From: Tepidimicrobium xylanilyticum
GTDB lineage: Bacteria; Bacillota; Clostridia; Tissierellales; Tepidimicrobiaceae
DNA length: 64,000 nt
Reading direction: 5' to 3'
NCBI RefSeq assembly: GCF_900106765.1
Contig: NZ_FNNG01000002.1
Coordinates: 310,001 to 374,000 of the forward strand
Part shown: piece after piece, positions 16,515-24,825 of the stretch
Position numbering within the stretch: position 1 is the stretch's first letter
Layout of the letters: each line of letters starts with the position of its first letter
The notes under the pieces: generated by a model
What the model saw: the letters and a program-made list of their open reading frames with translations, nothing else
The model's database searches: none
What the model was told of the DNA's origin: nothing
Position numbers and translations under genes: made by a program

Positions 16515-19500
16515 CTAATTCATAGTACATAATATATTATATCGACAATAGGTTTCACATGCATCTGTTTTTTCATACTGTCTTATGGAATTGTTTGAGT
16601 TTATAAATCTAATAAATTCCCTTAAATCCTCATAGTTTTTTTCTAAGCTTTCCTTATCGGTTCTAATTTCCACCATTTCTCCTGTTTCTAGAAAAACTAT
16701 AGCTGCCCTTTCAATTTCCATATTGGCAATCCTTTTAAAGGCATTAGCATAAAGCTGTATTTGGGGTTCGTACATCTTCACTAAATTCTCTTTATTACAG
16801 ACTCTATTAGTTTTAAAATCTAATATTTCAGCTTTGCCATCTCTAATGTTAATCCTGTCTATTTTACCTCTAATATAGACATCATCTACTTTTAAATAGA
16901 ACTCCTTCTCTGTATAAAAAATATCGTAATCTTCGCTACAGTGTTTAATATAATTTTCCATATATACTTTCAATTCTTGTTCTATATCCCTCTTATACTC
17001 CAGCCCAAAGGAATTTACAATTCTTTCCATAAGTCTAGCAGGGTTTATACCCTTTTTATAATACTGACAAAATTTATGTATTATCTCGCCTTTAGTAATG
17101 GAATCTATAATAGGTGATTCTGTCTCTATCTCATCAGAATCTATCTCTATAGAAAGTCTTGTATAATAATTTAAAAAGAATTTCCTTCTACACTGGTTGA
17201 ATTCTACAAACTGAGATGGACTAACCCTAGTAAAAACCTTCTGGTCATATCCCTTTAGCGTTTTTAAAAGTAAAAACTCCTCCTGTTGAGCTTCCCCTTC
17301 TATTGACAGTTTTTTTGGAAGCCCTTTTACAATCTGTCTAGAATTAATTATATTATCTATCCTATCTACCACCTTTATCTTATCATAATCTAGCAGGCCT
17401 TTTACCAACCTTTTAAAACCGATATCATCCCCTTGGTTACCTATTATTAACCTGTCTTTTGCCCTTGTCATAGCCACATAGAGCAATCGCTTATGTTCCT
17501 CTTCTTCCAGATATTTTAAATCTGCTTTTATTTTGTCATAAGAAGGAGATATTCTATCGTATTTAAATCCTATTCCTTTTTCTTTATCAAATAATATATT
17601 AGGTCTATTATAGTTAAAACCGCTGGCCATTTGGGGAATTATAACTACTGGAAATTGTAGTCCCTTTGACTTATGAATAGTCATCAACTTCACTACATTT
17701 GCTTTCTCAGAATAAATCTTTGCTTGAGACTCGTTACTATCCTTAATCGCTTCAATATAATCTATAAAATCCTCCAAAGAACTAGTATTATGCTTATCAA
17801 AGTCTTGAGCTATCTCCAAAAACTTATAAACATTAGATACCATCTGCCTACCCGATGCATACAGCATAAGACTTTCAAGATAATAGGTTGTATCTATTAA
17901 CTCGCTTAATAGTTCTCCTATCCCATAAAAGCCTTTTTTTATCATAAAGTTATGGATTAATTTGCTTGCTTTTTTGAGTTTTTCTTTTTCAGCAGGGTCT
18001 ATTTGTTCTATTTCCTTATCCATAGTTTCCAATAAAGAACTTTCCTTACCCCGCAAAAGCCAATAGATAGTTGCGTCTGAAACCCCTACCATAGGACTTC
18101 TTAAGAAACCTATGGTAGATATAGTATCAAATCTATTACTTATAGTTTTAAGCCCATTGATTAAATCCAAAATCTCCTGTCTGCGGTAAAATCCTTTGCC
18201 TCCAGTATTGTAATAGGGAATACCATACTCCATCAGTCCATCTTCATAGATGTAATCTAAGGTAGTAGCTCTAAATAATAGAGTAAAATCTCCATATTTA
18301 AACTCACCCTTATCTACCAGTTCCTTGATTCTGCTGGCTATTAACCTGCTTTCATAGTAAGCATAATACTCTTTTTTTTCAAGATTGGGAGAAGGTGTTA
18401 AACCCTCCTTCTCTAGTATCTCTACATCTATCTGGTTAGGTGATTTGCGATTAAATATTAAATCTACATATCTACTACCCATCAGCTTATCAAATAGTGA
18501 GTTTACAAAATCCAGTATGGAATCTACAGTCCTAAAATTTCTATTCAGAGTAATGAGCTTCCCTCTTAATGATTTTTTTATATCTTCAATAACATCATAG
18601 AAGACTTCCAAATCTGCACCTCTAAACCCATATATGGATTGTTTAGGGTCTCCTACTACAAACAGATTATTTCTATCTAATGGATTTTCATTGGAGCAGA
18701 GTCTATAAAATATCTTTTTTTGCAATTCGTTGGTATCCTGAAACTCGTCCACCATAATATACTTAAACTTGTTTTGAAGTTTTTCTCTAATGGATTCATC
18801 TTCCAATAAATGTAGTACCAATATTTGCAGGTCGTCATAGTCAAGACTACCCAGCTTATATTTTTTATCTGTATACCTTTCGTCAATTTCCAACAACAAT
18901 TTAAAAATTCCCTTATAAGCCCATAGATACTCCTTTTCTTTAATTAAGAGTACATTATGTATTCTTTCCTGTAAATTCTCTATCCTTTCTCCCTCCTTAG
19001 CATTGGTTCCAATGTTTTTACTTAAGCTTTCGAGTATAGAAACTAAATTACTCTCTTCATAATTTCCTTTATAAAAATCACCCCAGGTAGGATCATCCTT
19101 TAATTTATAGATCTTAGAATTCTTTCTGGAATTCTCCATTAAATATATTAAACTGTCCTTAATATATTGTAAATCTGCAGAATCAACCTCTAAGCCTGAA
19201 ATATAAGTTAAGGTCCTATTTTTTACTTCTTCAATGGAATAACCTACAGTCCTAATCTTATAATAGATGGTCTTAAAATCCATAGCTATTCTATCCAAAT
19301 CATCACTATTAAACATTTTAATAAGGTTATATATATCCTCATCTTTTTCAATAAATTCCAATAAAACTTCCAATGTGGTTTCCTCAAGTAGAAAATCTGC
19401 TTCTTCCTGTTCTAGTACGTAGAACATTGGATCAATTCCTATATTTAAAGGATTTTCCCTTAAAATATTAGCACAAAAGCTATGAATGGTAGAAATGTTA

Positions 19501-19784
19501 GCTTTTTCCATGTCCCTATAGAATCTAACCCATTTTCCCCCTAGGGGAAATCTTTTCTTTAATTCTTCCCTTATTCTTTCTTTCATCTCCTGAGTAGCTT
19601 TTTTAGTAAAGGTTATAGCTACAATAGACTCAATTTCCTTATTCTCTTCCAAATCCCCATTCTCCAATATATAGATATACCTTTCCGTAAGCACTTTTGT
19701 TTTCCCTGTACCTGCCCCTGCATTCACTGCTAGATTTCTATCTATGGTAGTAATGGCTAAATCCTGTTCTTTAGTATTGCCCAT
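16515..19784 (-). CDS. addA: AddA-like UvrD helicase-nuclease
   Basis: About 1089 residues. An SF1A helicase core shows Walker A NAGAGTGKT (near 18-26), Walker B VDEFQDTNELQ, motif III-like GDPKQSIYGFRGAD, motif V MTIHKSKGLQFPVV and motif VI LLYVAMTRAKDR. A C-terminal PD-(D/E)XK nuclease follows (about 855-1089) with KIDRIN and ILDFKTN. AddAB processes double-strand breaks for recombination. Four cysteines, one near 865 and a C-x3-C-x5-C set near 1076-1086, flank the nuclease and look like a 4Fe-4S staple, which is normally a feature of AddB. It is shorter than typical AddA (about 1200). ATG 19784, after AGGAGGT, is preferred over the GTG one codon earlier. AddB is encoded 5 kb away beyond a sugar operon. 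Confidence 0.9.
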   Translation of the reverse strand: MGNTKEQDLAITTIDRNLAVNAGAGTGKTKVLTERYIYILENGDLEENKEIESIVAITFTKKATQEMKERIREELKKRFPLGGKWVRFYRDMEKANISTIHSFCANILRENPLNIGIDPMFYVLEQEEADFLLEETTLEVLLEFIEKDEDIYNLIKMFNSDDLDRIAMDFKTIYYKIRTVGYSIEEVKNRTLTYISGLEVDSADLQYIKDSLIYLMENSRKNSKIYKLKDDPTWGDFYKGNYEESNLVSILESLSKNIGTNAKEGERIENLQERIHNVLLIKEKEYLWAYKGIFKLLLEIDERYTDKKYKLGSLDYDDLQILVLHLLEDESIREKLQNKFKYIMVDEFQDTNELQKKIFYRLCSNENPLDRNNLFVVGDPKQSIYGFRGADLEVFYDVIEDIKKSLRGKLITLNRNFRTVDSILDFVNSLFDKLMGSRYVDLIFNRKSPNQIDVEILEKEGLTPSPNLEKKEYYAYYESRLIASRIKELVDKGEFKYGDFTLLFRATTLDYIYEDGLMEYGIPYYNTGGKGFYRRQEILDLINGLKTISNRFDTISTIGFLRSPMVGVSDATIYWLLRGKESSLLETMDKEIEQIDPAEKEKLKKASKLIHNFMIKKGFYGIGELLSELIDTTYYLESLMLYASGRQMVSNVYKFLEIAQDFDKHNTSSLEDFIDYIEAIKDSNESQAKIYSEKANVVKLMTIHKSKGLQFPVVIIPQMASGFNYNRPNILFDKEKGIGFKYDRISPSYDKIKADLKYLEEEEHKRLLYVAMTRAKDRLIIGNQGDDIGFKRLVKGLLDYDKIKVVDRIDNIINSRQIVKGLPKKLSIEGEAQQEEFLLLKTLKGYDQKVFTRVSPSQFVEFNQCRRKFFLNYYTRLSIEIDSDEIETESPIIDSITKGEIIHKFCQYYKKGINPARLMERIVNSFGLEYKRDIEQELKVYMENYIKHCSEDYDIFYTEKEFYLKVDDVYIRGKIDRINIRDGKAEILDFKTNRVCNKENLVKMYEPQIQLYANAFKRIANMEIERAAIVFLETGEMVEIRTDKESLEKNYEDLREFIRFINSNNSIRQYEKTDACETYCRYNILCTMN

Positions 19785-19883
19785 CACTCTACCTCCTAGG
19801 CCTCCCTGAAGTATATATTTAATTATATCAGAAATCTACTTAAATTGGTTAGTCCTGAAAGAATTTTATGGGACAATAAGAAA

Positions 19884-19943
19884 AGAGCTTCAACTTTGTT
19901 AAAAAGTAGTTATCAAAATGTAACAAAACAAAGGAGAAGCTCT
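19884..19943 (-). terminator. Long inverted repeat, probable terminator of the PTS operon
   Basis: Outer arms AGAGCTTC and GAAGCTCT are perfect, and inner arms TTTGTTA/TAACAAA extend the stem around an 18-base loop. On the minus strand the stem is followed by TTTTCTTATT, which fits a terminator 118 bases past the PTS IIA stop codon. The length and imperfect inner symmetry would also fit a small mobile-element relic. Apart from this repeat, I see nothing else in the 19788-20060 gap. Confidence 0.5.
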
Positions 19944-20060
19944 ATACTTATATATTTCTATATTATTTATATTAATTAACCCCAATTGAAACCCATAATG
20001 AAACCTAATAAGTTCAATGACAAAATTATAATCTTTGAGTTGCCCATTAACAAAAAGTCT

Positions 20061-20516
20061 TTAATCTCCTATTCCACAAACTAACTTATAGATAGCTGAA
20101 GGCTCTTCTGCTTTTAATAATTTTTTTCTAAAATCTTCATGCATAAGTTTTCCTGATAAGTTTGCCAACGCTTTTAAATGAAGATTATTTTCTCCTTCCT
20201 TTACAGCTATCATAAACACCATGAACACTTTTTCTCCATCTATAGAATCATAATCTATCCCTTCCTTACTTATACCTATAGCTATTTTGGACGTATTTAC
20301 AGTTTTTGATTTAGCATGAGGTATTGCAATACCAAAACCAATACCTGTAGTACTTAGGTTTTCTCTCATGTATATCTCTTTTTTAAATTGTGCTTTATCC
20401 CTTATTACATTATTTTGTTCCAAAAGTTCTATCATTTCATCAATTACATCATCCTTAGTTTTTGATTCTAGCTTTAGCTTTATCAACTTTTCATCAATTA
20501 ATTCGTTCATATTCAT
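20061..20516 (-). CDS. PTS fructose-type EIIA component
   Basis: This 151-residue protein is a stand-alone PTS EIIA of the fructose/mannitol class. The phospho-accepting His67 is in the canonical GIAIPHAKSKTV, preceded by RENLSTTGIGFG. It takes phosphate from HPr and passes it to the IIB domain of the membrane component encoded two genes upstream. It is the last gene of the operon, 104 bases after the aldolase gene, and its ATG follows GAGGTGG. Confidence 0.92.
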   Translation of the reverse strand: MNMNELIDEKLIKLKLESKTKDDVIDEMIELLEQNNVIRDKAQFKKEIYMRENLSTTGIGFGIAIPHAKSKTVNTSKIAIGISKEGIDYDSIDGEKVFMVFMIAVKEGENNLHLKALANLSGKLMHEDFRKKLLKAEEPSAIYKLVCGIGD

Positions 20517-20620
20517 ATGCTTTCCACCTCTTAATCATTACAACACAACATACATTACAACATACATTTATCACTAATTTTGACATGATAACATAAACAA
20601 AATATTATTAAAAACAATAG

Positions 20621-21466
20621 CTATGCTTTATTATATGATTTACAAGCTTTTATCTTTTTTATCACTACTTCTTTCATAGCAATTCTACAAGGTTTAAATA
20701 CCTTTCTTATGTCGTATATATTTGGATTTTCCTCTATAAACTTCCTCATAGCCTTTAAATTTGCAAGTTTAAGTTCTGTATCGAAGTTTATTTTATTAAT
20801 ACCAGACTCTACTGCTTTGCCAAGCATATCTTCTGGCACCCCAGAAGAGCCGTGAAGCACTAAAGGTATATTTATCTCCTGTTTTATTTCTCTAATTCTA
20901 TCAAAATCAATTTTTACCTCTCCTTTGTAAATTCCATGAGCTGTTCCCACCGCTATGGCTAATGAATCACAATTGGTCTCATTATAAAATTTTACTGCAT
21001 CATGAACTTCTGTATATATTGAAATATCTGATTCAATATCGTCTTCTTTGCCTGCTATCACGCCAAGTTCTGCTTCAACAGATATGTCTAGAACATGAGC
21101 AATTTTAACAACCTGTCTAACTATATTCACATTTGTTTCAAAATCACATTTAGAAGCATCAATCATGAGAGAAGTCCATCCTAATCTTATAGCTTTCAAA
21201 TGGTACTCCAAATCCGTACCATGATCTAAATGGAGAGCTACAGGTACTTTAGCCCTTTTGGCTGCCCCTTTTCCTAAATCAGCTAAATATTCAAAACCCG
21301 CATATTCTATAGCGCCTTGGGTTGTTTGAATGATTACTGGAGAATTCATTTCTTCTGCCCCATCAATTATCGCTTGTAAATTCTCCATATTTGTAAAATT
21401 AAAAGCAGGAACAGCATATTTTTTCTCTAGTGCATCACGTAAAATTTCCTTTCCTGATACAAGCAT
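20621..21466 (-). CDS. Class II fructose/tagatose-bisphosphate aldolase
   Basis: This 281-residue zinc-dependent aldolase shows the class II signatures VALHLDHGTDLEYH (metal ligand His and catalytic Asp), AELGVIAGKED, the zinc-binding LAIAVGTAHG region and LVLHGSSGVPE. It splits a ketohexose 1,6-bisphosphate into dihydroxyacetone phosphate and glyceraldehyde-3-phosphate. The GatY/KbaY (tagatose) and Fba (fructose) branches are hard to separate by eye. Its presence beside a 1-phosphofructokinase-type kinase and a PTS makes a dedicated aldolase for tagatose or a similar sugar plausible. The ATG overlaps the IIBC stop codon (TAATG). Confidence 0.88.
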   Translation of the reverse strand: MLVSGKEILRDALEKKYAVPAFNFTNMENLQAIIDGAEEMNSPVIIQTTQGAIEYAGFEYLADLGKGAAKRAKVPVALHLDHGTDLEYHLKAIRLGWTSLMIDASKCDFETNVNIVRQVVKIAHVLDISVEAELGVIAGKEDDIESDISIYTEVHDAVKFYNETNCDSLAIAVGTAHGIYKGEVKIDFDRIREIKQEINIPLVLHGSSGVPEDMLGKAVESGINKINFDTELKLANLKAMRKFIEENPNIYDIRKVFKPCRIAMKEVVIKKIKACKSYNKA

Positions 21467-22854
21467 TACAACATCTCTCCCATTTTACGGCGTCTATTAC
21501 GTCTATATAGCCCATATAATATGGCTCCTGTTATAGATCCTACAAATATGGCAAGTACCCATTGAAATGGTTTTGTGACTAATGGAAGTATTAAAAATCC
21601 TCCATGTGGCGCTGGAACCTGTACATGCATCATATATGTTAATATAGATGAAACTGAAGAACCTATCATTAATATTGGTATTACTCTTAATGGGTCTTTT
21701 GCTGCAAATGGTATAGCTCCTTCTGTTATATGAGTAAAGCCTAAAATATAATTTACTAAACCTGCAGCTCTTTCATCCTGAGTAAATTCCTGTTTAAATA
21801 TGGTTGTTGCTAAAGCAATTATTAAAGGTGGAGTAATACAAGCTGCAGAAACACCTGCCATAAAATAATAATTACCTTGTCCTAAAAGAATTGTACCTGT
21901 TACATAAGCAGCTTTGTTTACTGGTCCTCCAAAATCAAAAGCTGACATACAACCTATTACTATACCTAATAGTATCGGATTTGCATTTTGTAAAGATGAT
22001 AACCAATTCATCATAGAATCATTTATCTGAGCAACTGGTTTCCCTAAAATAGTCATTAAAGTTCCAGTTAATAATACTCCAAGTAGTGGCAATAAAAATA
22101 TTGATTTTAATCCCTCAAATTCTCTTGGTAATCTTGATAATACTTTTGTCAACCATAACATAAAATAACCTGCAAAAAATCCCGCTATAATACCTCCCAG
22201 AAATCCTGCTCCTGTTTCATTTGCAATAATTCCTCCTATAAAACCAGCTATCATACCTGGTCTGTTAGAAATTGAAGCTGCAATAAAAGCTGTAAAAATA
22301 GGAACCATAAGGCCAAAAGCATGTCCTCCAATAGCATTCAACATAGCTGCTATTTCATTATACTGCTCTGAATTTGGATCTGCTGAATATATTCCCCAAA
22401 AAAATGATACTGCTATAAGGACCCCTCCTGCTACAACAAATGGAAGCATATTAGAAACACCATTCATAAGGTGTCTATAAATTTGCCTTCCTACGGATTG
22501 TTTTTCTTCTTCTTTTCTTGTAAATTTAACTTCGTCTTTTCTTATTGGTACATTACCATCTAAAATTTTTTGAATTAATTCTTTTGGTCTTCTAATACCA
22601 TCTTGCACTGAAGTTTCTATAACAGGTTTACCATTGAATCTTTCAACATCTACATGTTTATCAGATGCAACTATAACCCCTATAGCTTCTTCAATATCCT
22701 TTTTTGTAAGTTCATTTTCTACTCCCGCTGCCCCATTTGTTTCAACTTTTATTTCTATACCTAATTCTTTTGCTGCATTTTTTAAAGCTTCTTCAGCCAT
22801 GAAAGTATGGGCAATACCTGTAGGACAACCTGTAACTGCAATAATTTTTTTCAT
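21466..22854 (-). CDS. PTS fructose-type EIIBC component
   Basis: This 462-residue protein has an N-terminal IIB domain (1-100) with the phospho-acceptor Cys10 in VTGCPTGIAHTFMAEEAL. A basic linker follows (about 110-125), then a IIC channel domain with about nine transmembrane helices (130-450). The IIC motif FDFGGPVNKAAY is typical of the fructose family, as is ITEGAIPFAAKDP. It imports and phosphorylates a ketohexose at carbon 1. The ribosome-binding site lies within the last codons of the kinase gene, and the stop overlaps the aldolase start, so the three genes are tightly coupled. The ligand is predicted to be fructose or tagatose. Confidence 0.92.
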   Translation of the reverse strand: MKKIIAVTGCPTGIAHTFMAEEALKNAAKELGIEIKVETNGAAGVENELTKKDIEEAIGVIVASDKHVDVERFNGKPVIETSVQDGIRRPKELIQKILDGNVPIRKDEVKFTRKEEEKQSVGRQIYRHLMNGVSNMLPFVVAGGVLIAVSFFWGIYSADPNSEQYNEIAAMLNAIGGHAFGLMVPIFTAFIAASISNRPGMIAGFIGGIIANETGAGFLGGIIAGFFAGYFMLWLTKVLSRLPREFEGLKSIFLLPLLGVLLTGTLMTILGKPVAQINDSMMNWLSSLQNANPILLGIVIGCMSAFDFGGPVNKAAYVTGTILLGQGNYYFMAGVSAACITPPLIIALATTIFKQEFTQDERAAGLVNYILGFTHITEGAIPFAAKDPLRVIPILMIGSSVSSILTYMMHVQVPAPHGGFLILPLVTKPFQWVLAIFVGSITGAILYGLYRRNRRRKMGEML

Positions 22855-23772
22855 TTATTTTACCTCCTTCACATTTAATATTTTCACATAATCCTTTACA
22901 TTTTCCAAAGTACCTAATCCTTGGGATTCTGCCACATTTGCTCCTGTAGCAGATGCCTTTTTTAAAGCAAATTCTAAATCTCCTTTAAACAGCCATTCAC
23001 TCAAGAAAGCTGCTAATGATGAATCTCCTGCACAAGCAGAACTTAAAAGCTTTATTCTAGGAGCATCACAATAATATAATTTGTAACCATCATAAAAATA
23101 TAATCCATGTTCTCCCATAGTAAGAAGTATATTTCGCGCTCCCATTTCATATAATTTTTTTACCACAAATTTAACATCTTTTTCATTGTTTATCCTATAA
23201 CCAAATATCGCCTCCACTTCCTCATCATTTGGTTTTATCAATAATGGATTATACTTTAACAATTCTTTTAGTTTTTTTGAACTTATATCTAATATCACTT
23301 CAATTGATTTCTCCTGGCATATTTGAAATATTTCACAATAATAATCTTCTTCTATACCCTTGGGCAAACTACCACTTATTACTAAATATTTACAATCTCT
23401 CAATCCTTTAATAATATTTATCAATTCAGATTGAGCTTCTATTGATACAAAGGGTCCTTCGTTAACAAACTTGAACTCATTTTTCTCATCATTTATAAAA
23501 ATATTTATTCGAGTAGGCTCGTTTACCCATATAGGTATGGTTTTTACATCCCTTTTGCTTAACTCTTCAACAATATATTTCCCAGTAAACCCACCAAAAA
23601 ATCCAAGTGCTACTGATGGAATACCATAATGTTTTAATATTAGTGAAACATTAATACCTTTTCCATTTGGTGAATATTTAGCGTCTTCAGTTCTATTAAC
23701 AACTGAAGGTTCAAAAGTTTTAGAGAAAAAATTTATATCTATTGCTGGATTTGTTGTTAATGTATATATCAT
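22855..23772 (-). CDS. fruK: 1-phosphofructokinase / tagatose-6-phosphate kinase family sugar kinase
   Basis: This 305-residue PfkB-family kinase opens with MIYTLTTNPAIDINFF and has the substrate segment SPNGKGINVSLIL, the NEPTRINIFI lid strand, and the C-terminal catalytic CAGDSSLAAFL with base Asp250. In a PTS context it phosphorylates the ketohexose 1-phosphate to the 1,6-bisphosphate, which the aldolase encoded two genes downstream then cleaves. It is the first structural gene after a promoter region carrying an RpiR-type palindrome. FruK and LacC are close relatives, so the substrate is inferred from context. Confidence 0.87.
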   Translation of the reverse strand: MIYTLTTNPAIDINFFSKTFEPSVVNRTEDAKYSPNGKGINVSLILKHYGIPSVALGFFGGFTGKYIVEELSKRDVKTIPIWVNEPTRINIFINDEKNEFKFVNEGPFVSIEAQSELINIIKGLRDCKYLVISGSLPKGIEEDYYCEIFQICQEKSIEVILDISSKKLKELLKYNPLLIKPNDEEVEAIFGYRINNEKDVKFVVKKLYEMGARNILLTMGEHGLYFYDGYKLYYCDAPRIKLLSSACAGDSSLAAFLSEWLFKGDLEFALKKASATGANVAESQGLGTLENVKDYVKILNVKEVK

Positions 23773-23807
23773 TACTTCAGCTCCTACCTAATTATTTTAT
23801 TAAATTT

Positions 23808-23840
23808 ATTATATGACAGATTAAAATGAAAATCTTTTCA
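23808..23840 (-). promoter_or_regulatory. Putative promoter and RpiR/MurR operator of the PTS operon
   Basis: On the minus strand a TATAAT box occupies 23813-23808. A perfect palindrome with TGAAAA/TTTTCA arms and a two-base centre (23827-23840) lies over the -35 region, which otherwise matches the consensus poorly. MurR/RpiR proteins typically bind TGAAA-n-TTTCA palindromes, and such a regulator is encoded immediately upstream. Confidence 0.55.
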
Positions 23841-23927
23841 CATTTTTAAAACCTGGTTTTAGTAAAAACACTATATTAAACTGTTTAAACCCCTTGTTAC
23901 CATTAATCTATTTATGAAAATAAAAAA

Positions 23928-23946
23928 AGGGATTTTCAAAATCCCT
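23928..23946 (-). terminator. Intrinsic terminator after the RpiR regulator gene
   Basis: Perfect arms AGGGATTTT and AAAATCCCT are separated by one base, and TTTTTTTATTTT follows on the minus strand. It separates the regulator from the structural PTS genes, so the latter need their own promoter. Confidence 0.8.
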
Positions 23947-24685
23947 AACTTATAGCTAAATAATCTATTATTACCCTAGATATAATATAAAGAGGAAGTC
24001 TAGACGTAACCTCAAACTTTTTTATTGAAATGTGAGAATGCTTATAACCATTTAAAAATATGTGGGAAAACTCTTTTAATTCAGTATTACTTGAGCCACA
24101 ACAACTTACTACATTGCAACCTAACTCAAAGGCATTCTTAGCTGATGTTATAAGCTCAGGAGTTTTACCATTTAATGAAAAAATAATTATTAATTCATCT
24201 TTTTTTAACCCTTTTGAAATTTCTATCATTATATTAGGATCAGAAATTTCAAATGCATTGTACCCCATAAGCAGAAGTTTTAGAGAGAATTCAGCTGCTA
24301 CTAATTCTGTAAGTCCTCTAGCTAGTATATATATCCTATTAGATTTTTTTATAAGTTCTACTACCTGCAATATATTACTCACAGATATTTGTTCAAGAGT
24401 ATAAGTAGCTTCCATAAGAGACTTTCCTAATATAGCATTAACCTGTTTTGAATCCTTGTTTAGAATATCTTTTTTAGAAAGAATATATCTTAATTCAGTA
24501 AATCCATCCAAGCCACATTTCTTTATAGTTCGCGAAACAGTCGCTGGAGAAGTAAAGGTTTCTTCTGCTACATCTACTATAGACATACTTGGAAGTTTGT
24601 CTGTATTCGAATTAATGTAATTTACCACAGATTTTTCTGTTTCAGTCAACTTTTCTAAAATATCATTACTTATGGGAATTATCAA
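23945..24685 (-). CDS. RpiR/MurR-family transcriptional regulator
   Basis: This 246-residue protein has an N-terminal HTH_6 domain (about 1-75, with LTETEKSVVNYINSN and TFTSPATVSRTIKKCGLDGF) and a C-terminal SIS domain (about 100-235, with IYILARGLTELVAAEFSLKL and IIFSLNGKTPEL) that binds phosphosugars. It is encoded directly upstream of, and in line with, the ketohexose PTS genes and is the likely local regulator. The start is a TTG after AAAGGAAG. In Bacillus licheniformis a MurR-type gene heads a comparable tagatose cluster, which supports this role by analogy. Confidence 0.88.
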   Translation of the reverse strand: MIIPISNDILEKLTETEKSVVNYINSNTDKLPSMSIVDVAEETFTSPATVSRTIKKCGLDGFTELRYILSKKDILNKDSKQVNAILGKSLMEATYTLEQISVSNILQVVELIKKSNRIYILARGLTELVAAEFSLKLLLMGYNAFEISDPNIMIEISKGLKKDELIIIFSLNGKTPELITSAKNAFELGCNVVSCCGSSNTELKEFSHIFLNGYKHSHISIKKFEVTSRLPLYIISRVIIDYLAIS

Positions 24686-24825
24686 TTTAATCAGCTTCCT
24701 TTCTTAAAAAATACTTTCTACTTTTAAATTGAATACTTTTTGTCACATAGAAACAGTGGTTAATTCTAAGAAGTATCATATATGATCAGTAGCAGTTCTA
24801 TTATTAAAAATCTTTAAATCTAGTC

